A stretch of DNA of 64,000 nt from Bordetella hinzii LMG 13501 (GTDB lineage Bacteria; Pseudomonadota; Gammaproteobacteria; Burkholderiales; Burkholderiaceae_B), in the NCBI RefSeq assembly GCF_001548475.1, contig NZ_LRUJ01000007.1, forward strand, positions 62,001 through 126,000, given 5' to 3'. The notes under the pieces are model-generated. The model did no database searches, had not been told where the DNA came from, and saw nothing but the letters and a program-made list of their open reading frames with translations. The position numbers were made by a program, and so were the translations under genes. This document shows, in pieces, positions 45,061 through 55,075 of the stretch (position 1 is the stretch's first letter; every line of letters begins with the position of its first letter).

Positions 45061-45921
45061 ATGTCGCTTATTCGCGTCGTCAGCTACAACATCCACAAGG
45101 GCCGCTCGTCCCTTGGGCGCCATGAGTCCTTGAACGACCTGCGCCTGGGCCTGTATGGCCTGCGCCCCGACCTGGTGTTTCTCCAGGAAGTCCAGGGCCG
45201 CAACGAAACCTCTTCCTTCCTGCACGCGCAGCATGAATCACTCGCGGCCGCGCTGCGCCTGAACGTGGCCTATGGCCGCAACGCCGTGCGCGATGCGACC
45301 GACCACGGCAATGCGCTTTTGTCGCGCTACCACATCCTCGACCACTTCAACCAGGACATCTCCGACCACAAGCTGGAGCAGCGCGGCTTGCTGCACGCGC
45401 GCATCGATGTGGGTGGCACCGAGGTGCACTGCCTGGTGGTGCACCTGGGCCTGTTCGCCAGCAGCCGCCAGCGCCAGATCCAGGCGCTGATCGAGCGCAT
45501 ACGCGCCGAGGTACCCGATGGCGCGCCCCTGCTCATCGCGGGCGATTTCAACGACTGGGGCGACAAGCTGGCGCCACAGTTCGTGCAGCAGCTCGGCCTG
45601 TACGAAGTGTTTTCGCACGCGCCGCGCAGCTCGGGCGGCGAGCTGCCCCGCCTGCGCGATTCCATGCGCCGCCTGAGCGATGTCCTGCGCGGCGTGCCGG
45701 GCAACAGCGCGGTGATCGAGCGCAGCAACCAGCTGGGCATGGGCGGGGCCTATTGCCCGCTGCCGCCGCCGCGCACGTTTCCCGCCGTGTTTCCGTGGTT
45801 TCGCCTTGACCGCATCTACCAGCGCGGGTTTGCCGTGCGCAGCGCCCGCGTGCTGCGCGGGCGCCAATGGGCGCGCTTGTCCGATCATGCGCCCCTGCTC
45901 ACGGAGCTCGAGCTGCCGTGA
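45061..45921 (+). CDS. Endonuclease/exonuclease/phosphatase family protein (YbhP-like)
   Basis: A metal-dependent phosphodiesterase-fold protein of 286 aa. Motifs run in order VVSYNIHKG, LVFLQEVQG, AGDFNDWGDK and LSDHAPLL, matching the DNase-I-like fold's Asn, Glu, Asp-Asn and Asp-His. It overlaps the cardiolipin synthase gene by GTGA. The E. coli ybhP-clsB pair has the same arrangement, so a role with lipid metabolism is likely. The substrate is unknown. Confidence 0.9.
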   Translation: MSLIRVVSYNIHKGRSSLGRHESLNDLRLGLYGLRPDLVFLQEVQGRNETSSFLHAQHESLAAALRLNVAYGRNAVRDATDHGNALLSRYHILDHFNQDISDHKLEQRGLLHARIDVGGTEVHCLVVHLGLFASSRQRQIQALIERIRAEVPDGAPLLIAGDFNDWGDKLAPQFVQQLGLYEVFSHAPRSSGGELPRLRDSMRRLSDVLRGVPGNSAVIERSNQLGMGGAYCPLPPPRTFPAVFPWFRLDRIYQRGFAVRSARVLRGRQWARLSDHAPLLTELELP

Positions 45922-47129
45922 AGGCCGACATCGTCCGCCTGTCATGGACAGACGGCAATGCGATACGCCTGCTGCAAAACGGCGCCGATTTCTTCCCCGC
46001 CCTGTGCGCGGCCATTGACCAGGCCAGCGTCAGCGTCCACCTGGAAACCTATATCTTCATCCTGGACCGCACCGGCCGGCAGGTGCTGGACTGCCTGGAG
46101 CGGGCCGCGCGCCGCGGCGTGAAGGTCAGGGTGGTGCTCGACGGCTTCGGCAGCGCGGCCACGGCGCCGGAAGTGATGCGGCGCATCAACGAGGCCGGTG
46201 GCCATTGCCGTGTGTTCCGGCCCGAACCGCGCTGGCTGGGGCGGCTGAAATTCTCGCGCAGCCGGCTGCGCCGGCTGCACCGCAAAGTGACCGTCATCGA
46301 CGCGGCCATCGCCTTCGTGGGCGGCATCAATATCGTCGACGACTACGATGATCTCGATCCGGCGGACGGTATTGCCGGACCGCGTTTCGATTTTGCCGTG
46401 CGCATCGAGGGGCCGCTGGTGCCGCAGATCATCTATGCCCAGGATCTCCTGTGGGTCAGGCTGAACTGGGCCCGCCTGCGCCGCCACCCCTCGGACTGGC
46501 GGCGTTTGCGGCTGCGCCGGCCGCATCCGCATCATGCCCAATCCCGCGGTAGCCTGCGGGCCGCGCTGGTGCTGCGCGACAACCTGCGGTTCCGCCAGAC
46601 CTTCGAGCGGGCCTATCTTTATGGCATCGAGCACGCCCGGCGCGACGTGCTCATCGCCAATGCCTATTTTTTCCCGGGCCGGCAGTTCCGGCGCGCGCTG
46701 GCGCGGGCGGCGGCCCGCGGCGTGCGGGTGCGCCTGCTCTTGCAAGGCAAGCCCGAGTACCGCCTGCAGTATTTCGCCACCCGTTCGCTCTATGACCAGC
46801 TGCTGCGCGACGGCATCGAGATATACGAGTACATGCCGGCCTATCTGCACGCCAAGGTGGCGGTGATCGACAACATGGCCACCGTGGGCTCGTCCAATCT
46901 GGATCCTTTCAGCCTGTTGCTGGCGCGCGAAGCCAATGTCGTGATCGACGACCAGCCCTTTGCCTGGGACCTGCAAGAGCGGCTGGAGCGGGCCATCGCG
47001 GAGGGTGGGCAGTTCATCCGCCCTTTGGATTACCAGCGCCGGGGCTGGCCGCTGCGCGTGATCGACGCCCTGGCCTACACGGCTTTGCGTATCGGCGTGG
47101 CGCTGACCGGGCGTTCCGACAAATATTGA
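45918..47129 (+). CDS. clsB: Cardiolipin synthase B-type (PLD superfamily)
   Basis: A membrane-associated phospholipase-D-fold enzyme of 403 aa that makes cardiolipin or transfers phosphatidyl groups. Both HKD motifs are present: HRKVTVIDAAIAFVGG and HAKVAVIDNMATVGSSNLD. The start is the GTG at 45918 overlapping the previous stop; the longer frame from 45867 runs into the upstream gene. ClsB enzymes lack the N-terminal helices of ClsA, and this protein does too, which supports the B type. Co-translation with the YbhP-like protein fits the ClsB assignment. Confidence 0.9.
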   Translation: MKADIVRLSWTDGNAIRLLQNGADFFPALCAAIDQASVSVHLETYIFILDRTGRQVLDCLERAARRGVKVRVVLDGFGSAATAPEVMRRINEAGGHCRVFRPEPRWLGRLKFSRSRLRRLHRKVTVIDAAIAFVGGINIVDDYDDLDPADGIAGPRFDFAVRIEGPLVPQIIYAQDLLWVRLNWARLRRHPSDWRRLRLRRPHPHHAQSRGSLRAALVLRDNLRFRQTFERAYLYGIEHARRDVLIANAYFFPGRQFRRALARAAARGVRVRLLLQGKPEYRLQYFATRSLYDQLLRDGIEIYEYMPAYLHAKVAVIDNMATVGSSNLDPFSLLLAREANVVIDDQPFAWDLQERLERAIAEGGQFIRPLDYQRRGWPLRVIDALAYTALRIGVALTGRSDKY

Positions 47130-47135
47130 CGGCGC

Positions 47136-48014
47136 TCAGGGCGCGCGCGGCCGCAGCAAGCCCAGGGCCAGGGCCGTGCCCACGAGGATGATGCCGGCGC
47201 CGGCGAGTATGCTGGGGGTGAGCGCTTCGCCCAGCAGCGTCACGCCCCAGAAGACGCCGAAGACCGGCACCAGGAAGGTGACGCTGACGGCCGCCGTGGG
47301 GCCCAGCGCCGCGATCAGGCGGAAAAACACCACATAGGCCGCGCCCGTGCACAGCACGGCGAGCAGGACGGTGGCGGCCCAGGCCTGGGCGGAGACGGGC
47401 TGCTCGGGCCATTGGGCGATGGCCAGGGGCAGCAGCACCAGCGAGGCGCCCAGCATGCTGCCCGTCGCGTTGGCCAAGGCGTCCACGCCGCTCAAAAAGC
47501 GTTTGGTCCAATTGGCGGCGATGCCATAGAAGAAGGGCGCGGCGATGGCCGCCAGCACCGCCGGGCCCGTGCCGCCCTGCTGGAACTGCAGCTTGTCCCA
47601 GACCAGCACCACGATGCCCAGAAAACCTATCGCCAGCCCCAGCACGCGCATGGCTGGCAGCCGGTCGCGCAGCCAGAGCCAGCCGATCACCGCGCCCCAG
47701 ACCGGGGTGACGGCGTTGGCCACCGACAGGAACCCCGCGCCCAGGGAGAGGGAGGCGTAGGCATAGAGAAGGAAGGGCAAGGCGGCGTTGAACAGCCCGA
47801 CCGTGAAAATGGCTTTCCAGTGGCGCGCCATGATGCCCAGGCGGCCGCGGAGGATGGCCAGGGGCAGCAGCACCAGCGCGCCCAGGCCGACGCGCAGCTC
47901 GATCAAGGGCGCCGGCCCGAACTCCGGCGCCGCGACCCGCATGAACAGGAAAGATCCGCCCCAGGCGGCGGCCAGGGCGATGAGTTCGAGGAGGTCTCGG
48001 CGTTGCATGGCCAT
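47136..48014 (-). CDS. EamA/DMT-family transporter
   Basis: An inner-membrane drug/metabolite transporter of 292 aa with ten hydrophobic helices and two EamA repeats (residues 10-140 and 150-285). Family features include ALAAAWGGSFLFMRVA and LPVFGVFWG-type segments (VPVFGVFWGVTLLGE). A second in-frame ATG two codons downstream is an equally good start. It converges on clsB with 6 bp between and is followed on the same strand by the MFS exporter upstream of it. The substrate is unknown. Confidence 0.9.
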   Translation of the reverse strand: MAMQRRDLLELIALAAAWGGSFLFMRVAAPEFGPAPLIELRVGLGALVLLPLAILRGRLGIMARHWKAIFTVGLFNAALPFLLYAYASLSLGAGFLSVANAVTPVWGAVIGWLWLRDRLPAMRVLGLAIGFLGIVVLVWDKLQFQQGGTGPAVLAAIAAPFFYGIAANWTKRFLSGVDALANATGSMLGASLVLLPLAIAQWPEQPVSAQAWAATVLLAVLCTGAAYVVFFRLIAALGPTAAVSVTFLVPVFGVFWGVTLLGEALTPSILAGAGIILVGTALALGLLRPRAP

Positions 48015-48018
48015 CGGA

Positions 48019-49428
48019 TCAGGAGCGGCTGGTGATGACGTTCTTCATCTTGACGCGATGCGCGATCACGGCCGCGAGCAAGGAAAGCGCGACGCATAGT
48101 GTAAGGCCTATCCTCACGCCGACCAGGACAGAGGTGTGCGAGATCGCGATGCCCACCAGCGCGGTGCCGGCGGCGCTGCCGATGGCCCGCGTGGTCTGCA
48201 CCAGGGCCGAGGCCACGCCCACATCGCGGCGTTCGCTCAGCATCTGCATGAACAGCGTCAGGTTGGGCAGCAGAAAGCCCAGCGCCGTGCCGTTGACGGC
48301 AAAGGCGGCGACGATCCACCAGGTCGATGTGCCGTTCCCGATGGCCAGCACCATGGCCGAACCGGCCGCCAGCAGCAGGCCGCCGAAGACCATCAGCCGC
48401 TGCGGCTCGGATTGTTTGGGGAAGAGCCGGCCGTTGATGATGCTGCCCAGCGAGATGGCCGCCACCAGGGGCGTGAGCAGCAGGCCGGCCTCGCTGGGGG
48501 TGTAGTGCAGCTCCTGCTGCAGCAGCAGCGGGCTGTAGAAGACCAGGATGAACATGGTCGCGCCGACCGCCACCGCCGCCAGGTTGAGCAGGCGCGGCTC
48601 CGGGCCGGACAGGATGCGCAGCGGGAAGATGGGCGAAGCGACGCGCCGCTCATAGGGGATGAGGCAACAGGCCGCCGCCACGCCGGCGATGGCCAGGCCG
48701 GCAGCCAGCATGGGGCGGGCGCTGTCGCCCGGGGCGAAGGCCAGCTCCATGGCGGCCAGCGGCGCGCCCACCACGATGATGAGCAACAGCCCGCCCAGCC
48801 AATCGATCCGGCCTCCCTGGGCATGGGCCTGGCGGATGCGCGGGAAGTAACGCGCCAGCAGAAAGAGGGCGACGACGGCCGAGATGGGCGCGATGAAGAA
48901 GGCGGCACGCCAGCCCAGGGCCTGGGTCGCCGCGCCGCCCAGCACCGGCCCGATGCCGCTGGCCATGGCGAAAGCGGCCGAGACCAGGGCCATCCAGCGC
49001 ACACGCTCGCGCGCATCGGGAAAGAGATCGGCTGGCGCGGCAAAGGCCGTGGCAATCATCATGCCGCCGCCGACCCCCTGCAGGGTGCGGAAGGCGATCA
49101 GCTGTTCCATGGATTGCGACAGGCCGCAGGCAATGGAACCCAGGGCCACCAGGGACACCGAGACCAGCATGAGCGGCTTGCGCCCGAACATATCGCCCAG
49201 GCGGCCGAAGATGAGGATGGAGGCGGCCGTGGCCAGCAGATAGCCGGTGCCCACCCAGGCGTACAGGGCCATGCCGTTGAGGGCTTCGGCCACGCGGGGC
49301 AGGGTGGTGCTGACGATGGTGGAGTCAAATGCCACCAGGACGACGGTGGCCGACACGCCGGCCATGGCCATGAGCAGATCATGGCGGGAGTGCGGCGATG
49401 TTTCGGAATGGTTGGCAGGAGAAGTCAT
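48019..49428 (-). CDS. MFS transporter, DHA2 (EmrB/QacA) type
   Basis: A drug-efflux-type permease of 469 aa; the ATG at 49428 is preferred to one at 49452. It has the helix-1 motif LVAFDSTIVSTTLPRVAEAL, motif A GRLGDMFGRKPLM and about 12-14 hydrophobic segments, as in proton-coupled multidrug exporters. It ends 4 bp before the EamA gene, so the two are probably co-transcribed. There is no adjacent regulator and no membrane-fusion partner. Confidence 0.9.
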   Translation of the reverse strand: MTSPANHSETSPHSRHDLLMAMAGVSATVVLVAFDSTIVSTTLPRVAEALNGMALYAWVGTGYLLATAASILIFGRLGDMFGRKPLMLVSVSLVALGSIACGLSQSMEQLIAFRTLQGVGGGMMIATAFAAPADLFPDARERVRWMALVSAAFAMASGIGPVLGGAATQALGWRAAFFIAPISAVVALFLLARYFPRIRQAHAQGGRIDWLGGLLLIIVVGAPLAAMELAFAPGDSARPMLAAGLAIAGVAAACCLIPYERRVASPIFPLRILSGPEPRLLNLAAVAVGATMFILVFYSPLLLQQELHYTPSEAGLLLTPLVAAISLGSIINGRLFPKQSEPQRLMVFGGLLLAAGSAMVLAIGNGTSTWWIVAAFAVNGTALGFLLPNLTLFMQMLSERRDVGVASALVQTTRAIGSAAGTALVGIAISHTSVLVGVRIGLTLCVALSLLAAVIAHRVKMKNVITSRS

Positions 49429-49458
49429 GCCGGCAAGAATATCACCGGCCACTGTCGC

Positions 49459-50028
49459 CTATTTGAACAGTGTGTGATATCCCACCAGCACGATGACCAC
49501 CGCCAGGGCCACCGCCCAGGACCAGCGCGAAGAGGCCAGGCCGCGCGGTTCGGGTTCGGCCGGCGGAGGCGGCGGCGCGATGCGGGGCTGGGCGGCCATA
49601 TGGTCGATGAAGCCATTGAAAAACTTGTCGACGATCTTGCCGCCTGCTTTCATGATGGCCGGCTCGCCCAGCGCGGCCAGCTTGCCGCCGGCCATGGCCG
49701 CGACGGTATAGGAAATGCGGGTGCCGTTGTCCTTGGGGCTCAGGTGCACCTGGGCGGTGCCGATGGCCAGGCCCGCGGCGGCGCCTTTGCCGTCAAAGGC
49801 CAGGGAACAGCTTTCGGGGGGGTTGAGATCCGAGACGAGGATCTCGCCTTCGTACTCGGCGTCTATGCCGCCGACCTTGGCCCGGACCGTGATTTCGTAC
49901 TCGGTGTCGGTCAGGCGGGAAACACGGATACATCCCGGCAGGCAACGCTGCAGGACCGCGGGATCGAAAAGCGCGTCCCAGGTCTGGTGCGGCGTGGAGG
50001 GAATCCATTGGGCATCGGCTATGCGCAT
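49459..50028 (-). CDS. CoxG-like SRPBCC protein with C-terminal membrane anchor
   Basis: A 189-aa START/Bet v1-fold protein of the CO-dehydrogenase subunit G family. Residues 1-145 carry the fold (PSTPHQTWDALFDPAVLQRCLPGC, AMAGGKLAALG, KFFNGF). A Pro-rich linker (PPPPPAEPEP) is followed by one helix near the C-terminus (167-187), which would tether it to the membrane. CoxG proteins recruit molybdenum hydroxylases to the membrane, but no cox genes lie in this window. It starts 31 bp upstream of the MFS gene. Confidence 0.88.
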   Translation of the reverse strand: MRIADAQWIPSTPHQTWDALFDPAVLQRCLPGCIRVSRLTDTEYEITVRAKVGGIDAEYEGEILVSDLNPPESCSLAFDGKGAAAGLAIGTAQVHLSPKDNGTRISYTVAAMAGGKLAALGEPAIMKAGGKIVDKFFNGFIDHMAAQPRIAPPPPPAEPEPRGLASSRWSWAVALAVVIVLVGYHTLFK

Positions 50029-50118
50029 GGCTGTCTCCTTGCTGTTGTGATCCCAGCATCCGGGCCCAGGTCGGGCCCGGGTCTTTGAGACTATTGTGCT
50101 ACCAATCGCCGCCGGGCG

Positions 50119-51369
50119 CTATGCCTGGCTTTTCTGGGCGGAATGGCGCGTCGGATCGGACAGCACGGCAAACAGGGCGACCAGCATGGCGTAAAAGCCC
50201 ACGGTGCGCATGCCGCGGAACATGAGCTCGGTCAGGCCGAAAAGGGCAAAGCCCAGGCAGACGGCCACGCCCATGGCCGCGGCCGCGCGCACGGCTTGCG
50301 GCAGGTCGCGGCCCAGGCGGCGCATGAACAGGAGGGCCGGCACCGCGTAGAGCAGCAGCAAGGCCACGCCGCCCGGGATGCCATAGAGGGCCAGCGCCTC
50401 CAGGATGTCGTTATGCGGTTCGCCAAAGCCTTCGGCCACGTAGGGCGACACCTTGCCGTGGGCGGCCAGCTCGCGCAGGCTGGGCGCGAAGCCCGACGGG
50501 CCCACGCCCTTGACGGGGTTGTCCAGCATCATGCCCCAGGCCGCGCGCCAGAGCTGCAGGCGGATGCAGATGGAAGTGTCGCCGGTGGGGGCGGTCTTGC
50601 ATTCGTGGTACTGCTCCAGGCCCTGTTCGACGCGGTCGCGCAGCGAAGGGCTCAGGGAGCCCAGGGCCACCAGCACGGCGAGCGCGCCGATCACGGCCGC
50701 CAACAGGCGCAGCGGACGCCGGATGCGGGCAAAGACCAACAGGGCCAGCGCCACGAAGACGGGCATGGCGAGCCAGCCGCTGCGCGTCTGCGTCAGGACG
50801 AAGCCGGCGAAGGTCACCGCCAGCGTCAGCAGCTTGATGGCGGTTTCCAGGCGCGCGTGGCGCGTGAGCCGCCAGCCCAGCGACAGCAGGGTGATGACCG
50901 CGAACAGCAGCAGCAGGTTGCCGTAGCCCACGGCGTTGTATTCGTCGGTCAGCGGGCGCTGGGCCAGGTCGCCACGGACCAGGGCCAGCAAGGTGGCGGT
51001 GCCGGCCCAACCGGCCGCCAGCACGCCCCACAGGGCATGTTTCAGGCGCTGCGGCCCGACGGCCTGCATGGCGGCCAGCAGCAGCGGCAGGCCCAGGGCC
51101 AGGCGCAGGCCGCGCTCCAGGCTGGCATTGCTCCAGCCCGCGTGCAGGGTGCTGCTCAATAGCGCCACGGCCAGGGGGGCGCAGGCGGCCAGGCAGAGCT
51201 TGCGGTAATCACGCAGATCGGGGCACTGCCCGGCGCTGGCCAGCACGGCCAGGCAGAGCAGGATCGCGAGATAGAACGCCGCGCTGCCGCCGCTGGAGGT
51301 GGTCAACAGCAGGGCGGGTGTTGCGGTGATCGAGGCGACCAGCAGCCAGGAGGACAAACGGTTGAGCAT
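50119..51369 (-). CDS. O-antigen ligase-like (Wzy_C) membrane protein
   Basis: An inner-membrane protein of 416 aa with about 11 helices; the ATG at 51369 begins [10 protein letters not shown]. The Wzy_C/WaaL signature region is clear: [24 protein letters not shown] and [14 protein letters not shown], the last with the key His. Such proteins ligate O-chain to lipid A-core at the periplasmic face, although O-polymerases and other ligases share the domain. It is divergent from rmlBDAC, 226 bp apart, and close to waaC/waaA, which supports an LPS role. Confidence 0.85.
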   Translation of the reverse strand: MLNRLSSWLLVASITATPALLLTTSSGGSAAFYLAILLCLAVLASAGQCPDLRDYRKLCLAACAPLAVALLSSTLHAGWSNASLERGLRLALGLPLLLAAMQAVGPQRLKHALWGVLAAGWAGTATLLALVRGDLAQRPLTDEYNAVGYGNLLLLFAVITLLSLGWRLTRHARLETAIKLLTLAVTFAGFVLTQTRSGWLAMPVFVALALLVFARIRRPLRLLAAVIGALAVLVALGSLSPSLRDRVEQGLEQYHECKTAPTGDTSICIRLQLWRAAWGMMLDNPVKGVGPSGFAPSLRELAAHGKVSPYVAEGFGEPHNDILEALALYGIPGGVALLLLYAVPALLFMRRLGRDLPQAVRAAAAMGVAVCLGFALFGLTELMFRGMRTVGFYAMLVALFAVLSDPTRHSAQKSQA

Positions 51370-51595
51370 CGGGATGGTGTGGGACGGTGCCCGCCAGAGG
51401 CTGGCCACTAGGGTTGCGCGGCGCTTGCGCGGCGCAAGGCGGGCGAATTATAGGGAATCGCACCTCGAATTTTCGTCAGACGTTCTCGGAGTATGTCTGA
51501 TTTATGAATCTGGGGACATAGGGGCGCCCTCAAGGCCTCTGGCTACAATGACTGGCGGCGGCCGGTCCGGCCGCGGCCTTGCGGCACATGTATTC
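51370..51595. promoter_or_regulatory. Divergent region between ligase-like gene and rmlB
   Basis: No gene. Two tandem copies of TTGCGCGGCGC (51414-51424 and 51425-51435) lie in the ligase gene leader; with the following AA the second copy becomes a palindrome. An imperfect operator-like repeat TCAGAC/GTCTGA lies at 51476-51500. A TACAAT -10 candidate for rmlB is at 51544-51549, without a clear -35. Confidence 0.4.
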
Positions 51596-52654
51596 ATGAA
51601 AATCCTGATTACCGGCGGTGCCGGTTTCATCGGCTCGGCCTTGGTGAGGCACATCGTCCGTGACACGCCGGACAGCGTGGTCAACGTCGACAAGCTGACC
51701 TACGCCGGCAATATCGCGTCCCTGGAAGAATGCGGGACGCATCCCCGGCATACCCTGGAACGTGTCGATATCTGCGACCGCGCGGCCTTGCAGGCCGTGT
51801 TCGAGCGCCATCGTCCCGAGGCGGTCGTGCACCTGGCCGCCGAATCGCATGTCGACCGTTCCATCGACGGCCCGGGTGATTTCATCCAGACCAATCTGGT
51901 GGGCAGCTATGTCCTGCTGGAGACGGCCAGGACATACTGGGCCGGTCTGGCGGGGCCGGCGCGCGAGAACTTCCGTTTCCTGCAGGTATCGACCGACGAG
52001 GTCTTCGGCGATCTGGGCGATCGGGCCGGGCGTTTCATTGAAACCAGTCCTTACGCACCCAGTTCGCCCTATGCCGCCAGCAAGGCGGGCGCCGACCATC
52101 TGGCGCGCGCCTGGCAGCGCACCTATGGCTTGCCGGTGCTGGTGACCCACGCCTCGAACAACTACGGTCCCTGCCAGTTTCCCGAGAAGCTGATCCCCCT
52201 TATGCTGCTGTCGGCGCTGCGCGGCTGGCCGCTGACGATCTATGGCGCGGGCGACCAGGTGCGCGACTGGATCTATGTGGAAGACCATGCGCGGGCGCTG
52301 TGCGCGGTCCTGCGCCATGGCCGGCCGGGGCAGACCTACAACATCGGCGGCTCCTGCGAGCTGCGCAATCTGGATGTGGTGCAGCGGCTGTGCGATTTGC
52401 TGCAGGCGCTGCGTCCGCCGGCGGCGGGGCATTACCGCGATCTCATCGCGCATGTTCCCGACCGTCCAGGGCATGACCGGCGCTATGCCCTCGATAGCGG
52501 CAAGGCGGCCGCCGAGCTGGGCTGGACGCCCGCGGAGGATTTCACCAGCGGCCTGGCCAAGACCGTGGCCTGGTATCTTGATCATCCCCAGTGGGTGGCC
52601 GATGTCGAAAGCGGCGCCTATCGTGCCCGCTGGATAGACAAGGAAGGCCCATGA
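51596..52654 (+). CDS. rmlB: dTDP-glucose 4,6-dehydratase
   Basis: Second enzyme of dTDP-L-rhamnose synthesis (352 aa). The start is the ATG at 51596. It has the NAD motif [22 protein letters not shown], the catalytic [10 protein letters not shown] with Asp-Glu, and [10 protein letters not shown] with the Tyr-x-x-x-Lys pair. The order rmlB-D-A-C, with ATGA overlaps at every junction, makes this a tightly coupled operon. Confidence 0.96.
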   Translation: MKILITGGAGFIGSALVRHIVRDTPDSVVNVDKLTYAGNIASLEECGTHPRHTLERVDICDRAALQAVFERHRPEAVVHLAAESHVDRSIDGPGDFIQTNLVGSYVLLETARTYWAGLAGPARENFRFLQVSTDEVFGDLGDRAGRFIETSPYAPSSPYAASKAGADHLARAWQRTYGLPVLVTHASNNYGPCQFPEKLIPLMLLSALRGWPLTIYGAGDQVRDWIYVEDHARALCAVLRHGRPGQTYNIGGSCELRNLDVVQRLCDLLQALRPPAAGHYRDLIAHVPDRPGHDRRYALDSGKAAAELGWTPAEDFTSGLAKTVAWYLDHPQWVADVESGAYRARWIDKEGP

Positions 52655-53550
52655 AGATCCTGCTGCTGGGCAAGGACGGGCAATTGGGCCGGGCGCTGGG
52701 CCGTTCGCTGGCCCCCCTGGGCCCGCTGCTGGCCCTGGGCCGCGAGTCCGGCCTCGACCTCGCCGACCCGGCGTCGCTGCAGCGGGCCGTGCGCCAGGCC
52801 GACCCCGATGTCATCGTCAATGCCGCCGCCTTCACGGACGTGGACCGCGCCGAAGCCGAGCCCGGGCTGGCCATGCGCGTCAATGCCGAGGCCCCCGGCC
52901 TGCTGGCCCGGGAGATGCGCGCGCGACGCGGCTGGCTGGTGCATTACTCCAGCGACTACGTCTACGACGGCGCCGGGCAAGCGTTTCACACCGAAGACAG
53001 TCCCGCCGCGCCGCTGAACCGCTATGGGCAAAGCAAGCTGGCCGGCGACGAGGCCGTGGGGCGCAGCGGGGTGCATCATCTCCTGCTGCGCACCTCCTGG
53101 GTCTATGGCCCGCATGGCGAAAACTTTCCGCGCGGCGTGCTGCGCCTGGCGGCAGGCCAGGAGGAGATGCGCATGGTCGATGACCAGGTCGGCGCGCCGA
53201 CCAGCGCGGACCTGATCGCCGACATCACCGCGCTGGCCTTGCGCCAGGCGCGTGGGCAGCCGTCGGTCTCGGGTCTTTATCATCTGGCGGCGGCAGGCCA
53301 GGTCTCGCGCCACGGCTACGCCCAATACGTGATCACCCAGGCGCGCCGCCTGGGCTGGCCGCTGGCGGTGCGCACCGTCCACCCCATCCGCAGCGCCGAC
53401 TATCCGCTGCCGGCTCCGCGGCCGCTGAACTCGCGGCTGGATTGCGAGCGCCTGCAGGCCGTCTTCGGTCTGCGCCTGCCGGACTGGCGCGCCGGCGTGG
53501 ACCGCTTGCTGTCCGACTGGCGGGCCAGCCCCTGGGGGACTGCGGCATGA
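52651..53550 (+). CDS. rmlD: dTDP-4-dehydrorhamnose reductase
   Basis: Reduces the 4-keto sugar to dTDP-L-rhamnose, the final step of the pathway. It has 299 aa. Motifs: [29 protein letters not shown], and [10 protein letters not shown] with the catalytic Tyr-Lys. The start overlaps the rmlB stop (ATGA) and its stop overlaps rmlA. There is no sign of a truncated substrate domain. Confidence 0.95.
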   Translation: MKILLLGKDGQLGRALGRSLAPLGPLLALGRESGLDLADPASLQRAVRQADPDVIVNAAAFTDVDRAEAEPGLAMRVNAEAPGLLAREMRARRGWLVHYSSDYVYDGAGQAFHTEDSPAAPLNRYGQSKLAGDEAVGRSGVHHLLLRTSWVYGPHGENFPRGVLRLAAGQEEMRMVDDQVGAPTSADLIADITALALRQARGQPSVSGLYHLAAAGQVSRHGYAQYVITQARRLGWPLAVRTVHPIRSADYPLPAPRPLNSRLDCERLQAVFGLRLPDWRAGVDRLLSDWRASPWGTAA

Positions 53551-54428
53551 TCACGAAAGGCATCGTGCTGGCCGGCGGCACCGGCAGCCGCCTGTATCCG
53601 GCCACCTTGGGTCTGTCCAAGCAGCTGCTGCCCGTCTACGACAAGCCCATGATCTACTACCCCCTGTCGGTGCTCATGCTGGCGGGGATCCGCGACATCC
53701 TGCTCATCACCACCGGCCCGGACCTGCCGGGTTTCCGCAAACTGCTGGGCGACGGCTCGGCCTTCGGCCTGCGCCTGAGCTATGCGGTCCAGGCCGCGCC
53801 CGAGGGGCTGGCGCAGGCCTTTCTCATCGGCGAAGACTTCATCGGTCCCGACCCGGTCTGCCTCATCCTGGGCGACAACATCTTCTACGGCCAGCATTTC
53901 ACGCCGCTGCTGCAGGCGGCCGCCGCGCGCCCGGCCGGCGCCACCGTGTTCGGCTACCATGTGCGCGACCCCCAGCGCTATGGCGTGGTGGCCTTCGATG
54001 ACAACCGGCGCGCCGTCAGCATCGAAGAAAAGCCCGCGCAGCCGCGCTCCAGCTATGCCGTCACGGGCCTGTACTTCTATGACAATGACGTGATCGAGAT
54101 GGCGCGCCACCTCACGCCCTCGGCGCGCGGCGAGCTGGAGATCACGGACATCAACCGTCAATACCTGGCGCGCGGCGACCTGCGCGTCGAACTGCTGGGC
54201 CGCGGCTTCGCCTGGCTGGATACCGGCACCCCCGAGGCCCTGATGGAAGCCGCGCATTTCGTCAGCACAATAGAACAGCGCCAGGGCCTGAAGATCGCCT
54301 GCCTGGAAGAAATCGCCTATCACGCCGGCTGGATCGATGCCGGGGAGCTGGCCGCCCAGGCGCGCCGCATGGGACCCAATGGCTACGGCCAGTATCTGTC
54401 GCGCGTCTTGCAGGAAGGCCGGCCATGA
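53547..54428 (+). CDS. rmlA: Glucose-1-phosphate thymidylyltransferase
   Basis: First step of the pathway: dTTP plus glucose-1-phosphate to dTDP-glucose. It has 293 aa from the ATG at 53547. The nucleotidyltransferase motif is [13 protein letters not shown], followed by [25 protein letters not shown], and [16 protein letters not shown] longer frame starting at 53442 overlaps rmlD in another frame and is rejected. Feedback inhibition by dTDP-rhamnose is expected from the family. Confidence 0.96.
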   Translation: MITKGIVLAGGTGSRLYPATLGLSKQLLPVYDKPMIYYPLSVLMLAGIRDILLITTGPDLPGFRKLLGDGSAFGLRLSYAVQAAPEGLAQAFLIGEDFIGPDPVCLILGDNIFYGQHFTPLLQAAAARPAGATVFGYHVRDPQRYGVVAFDDNRRAVSIEEKPAQPRSSYAVTGLYFYDNDVIEMARHLTPSARGELEITDINRQYLARGDLRVELLGRGFAWLDTGTPEALMEAAHFVSTIEQRQGLKIACLEEIAYHAGWIDAGELAAQARRMGPNGYGQYLSRVLQEGRP

Positions 54429-54997
54429 AACTCATCCCCACCGCGCTGCCGGGAGTGGTGCTGGTCGAGCCCGAGGTGCTGGCCGATGGGCGCGGCTGGT
54501 TCGCCGAACGCTTTCGCCAGGACGTCTTCGAGGCGGGCCTGCGCGAACTGGGACTGCCCGCGCCCGCGCCCTTTGTGCAGGAGAACCAGTCCTCGTCCGG
54601 CCTGGGCGTGCTGCGGGGCCTGCATTACCAGCTGGCCCCGCATGCCCAGGGCAAGCTGGTCAGCGTGGTCGCCGGCGAGATATTCGACGTGGCGGTGGAT
54701 ATCCGGCCCGGCTCGCCGGCATTCGGGCAGTGGCTGGGTGTCAGGCTCTCGGCCGGCAATCGCCGCAGCCTCTGGATACCCGACGGGTTCGCCCACGGTT
54801 TCCTGTCCCTGGCCGAGGGCAGCGAAGTCCAGTACAAGGTCACCGCCTACTATGCGGCTTCGCATGAGCGCGCCCTGCGCTGGGATGATCCCGCCATCGG
54901 CATCCAATGGCCGGCCCGGCCCACGCGGCTCTCGGCGCGAGACCGGCAGGCGCCCGGGCTGCAAGAAGCCCGCGGGGCGGGGCAACTGCCCGCCTGA
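54425..54997 (+). CDS. rmlC: dTDP-4-dehydrorhamnose 3,5-epimerase
   Basis: A cupin-fold epimerase of 190 aa that acts between RmlB and RmlD. It has [20 protein letters not shown] with the catalytic His, [11 protein letters not shown], and IPDGFAHGF with [11 protein letters not shown] carrying the active Tyr. The length is normal. The gene closes the rml operon, and waaC follows 78 bp later. Confidence 0.95.
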   Translation: MKLIPTALPGVVLVEPEVLADGRGWFAERFRQDVFEAGLRELGLPAPAPFVQENQSSSGLGVLRGLHYQLAPHAQGKLVSVVAGEIFDVAVDIRPGSPAFGQWLGVRLSAGNRRSLWIPDGFAHGFLSLAEGSEVQYKVTAYYAASHERALRWDDPAIGIQWPARPTRLSARDRQAPGLQEARGAGQLPA

Positions 54998-55045
54998 CCA
55001 GCCGGTCGGCTAATTGTTGTAAATTCCGAAGGTTTACAAGATCCA

Positions 55046-55064
55046 GCGCCCGCTTGCCGGGCGC
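55046..55064. promoter_or_regulatory. Hairpin just upstream of waaC
   Basis: GCGCCCG-CTTGC-CGGGCGC forms a 7-bp stem 11 bp before the waaC ATG, where it could mask the ribosome site or separate waaC from rml transcription. There is no T-run. Confidence 0.4.
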
Positions 55065-55075
55065 GCCTAGCGTTG

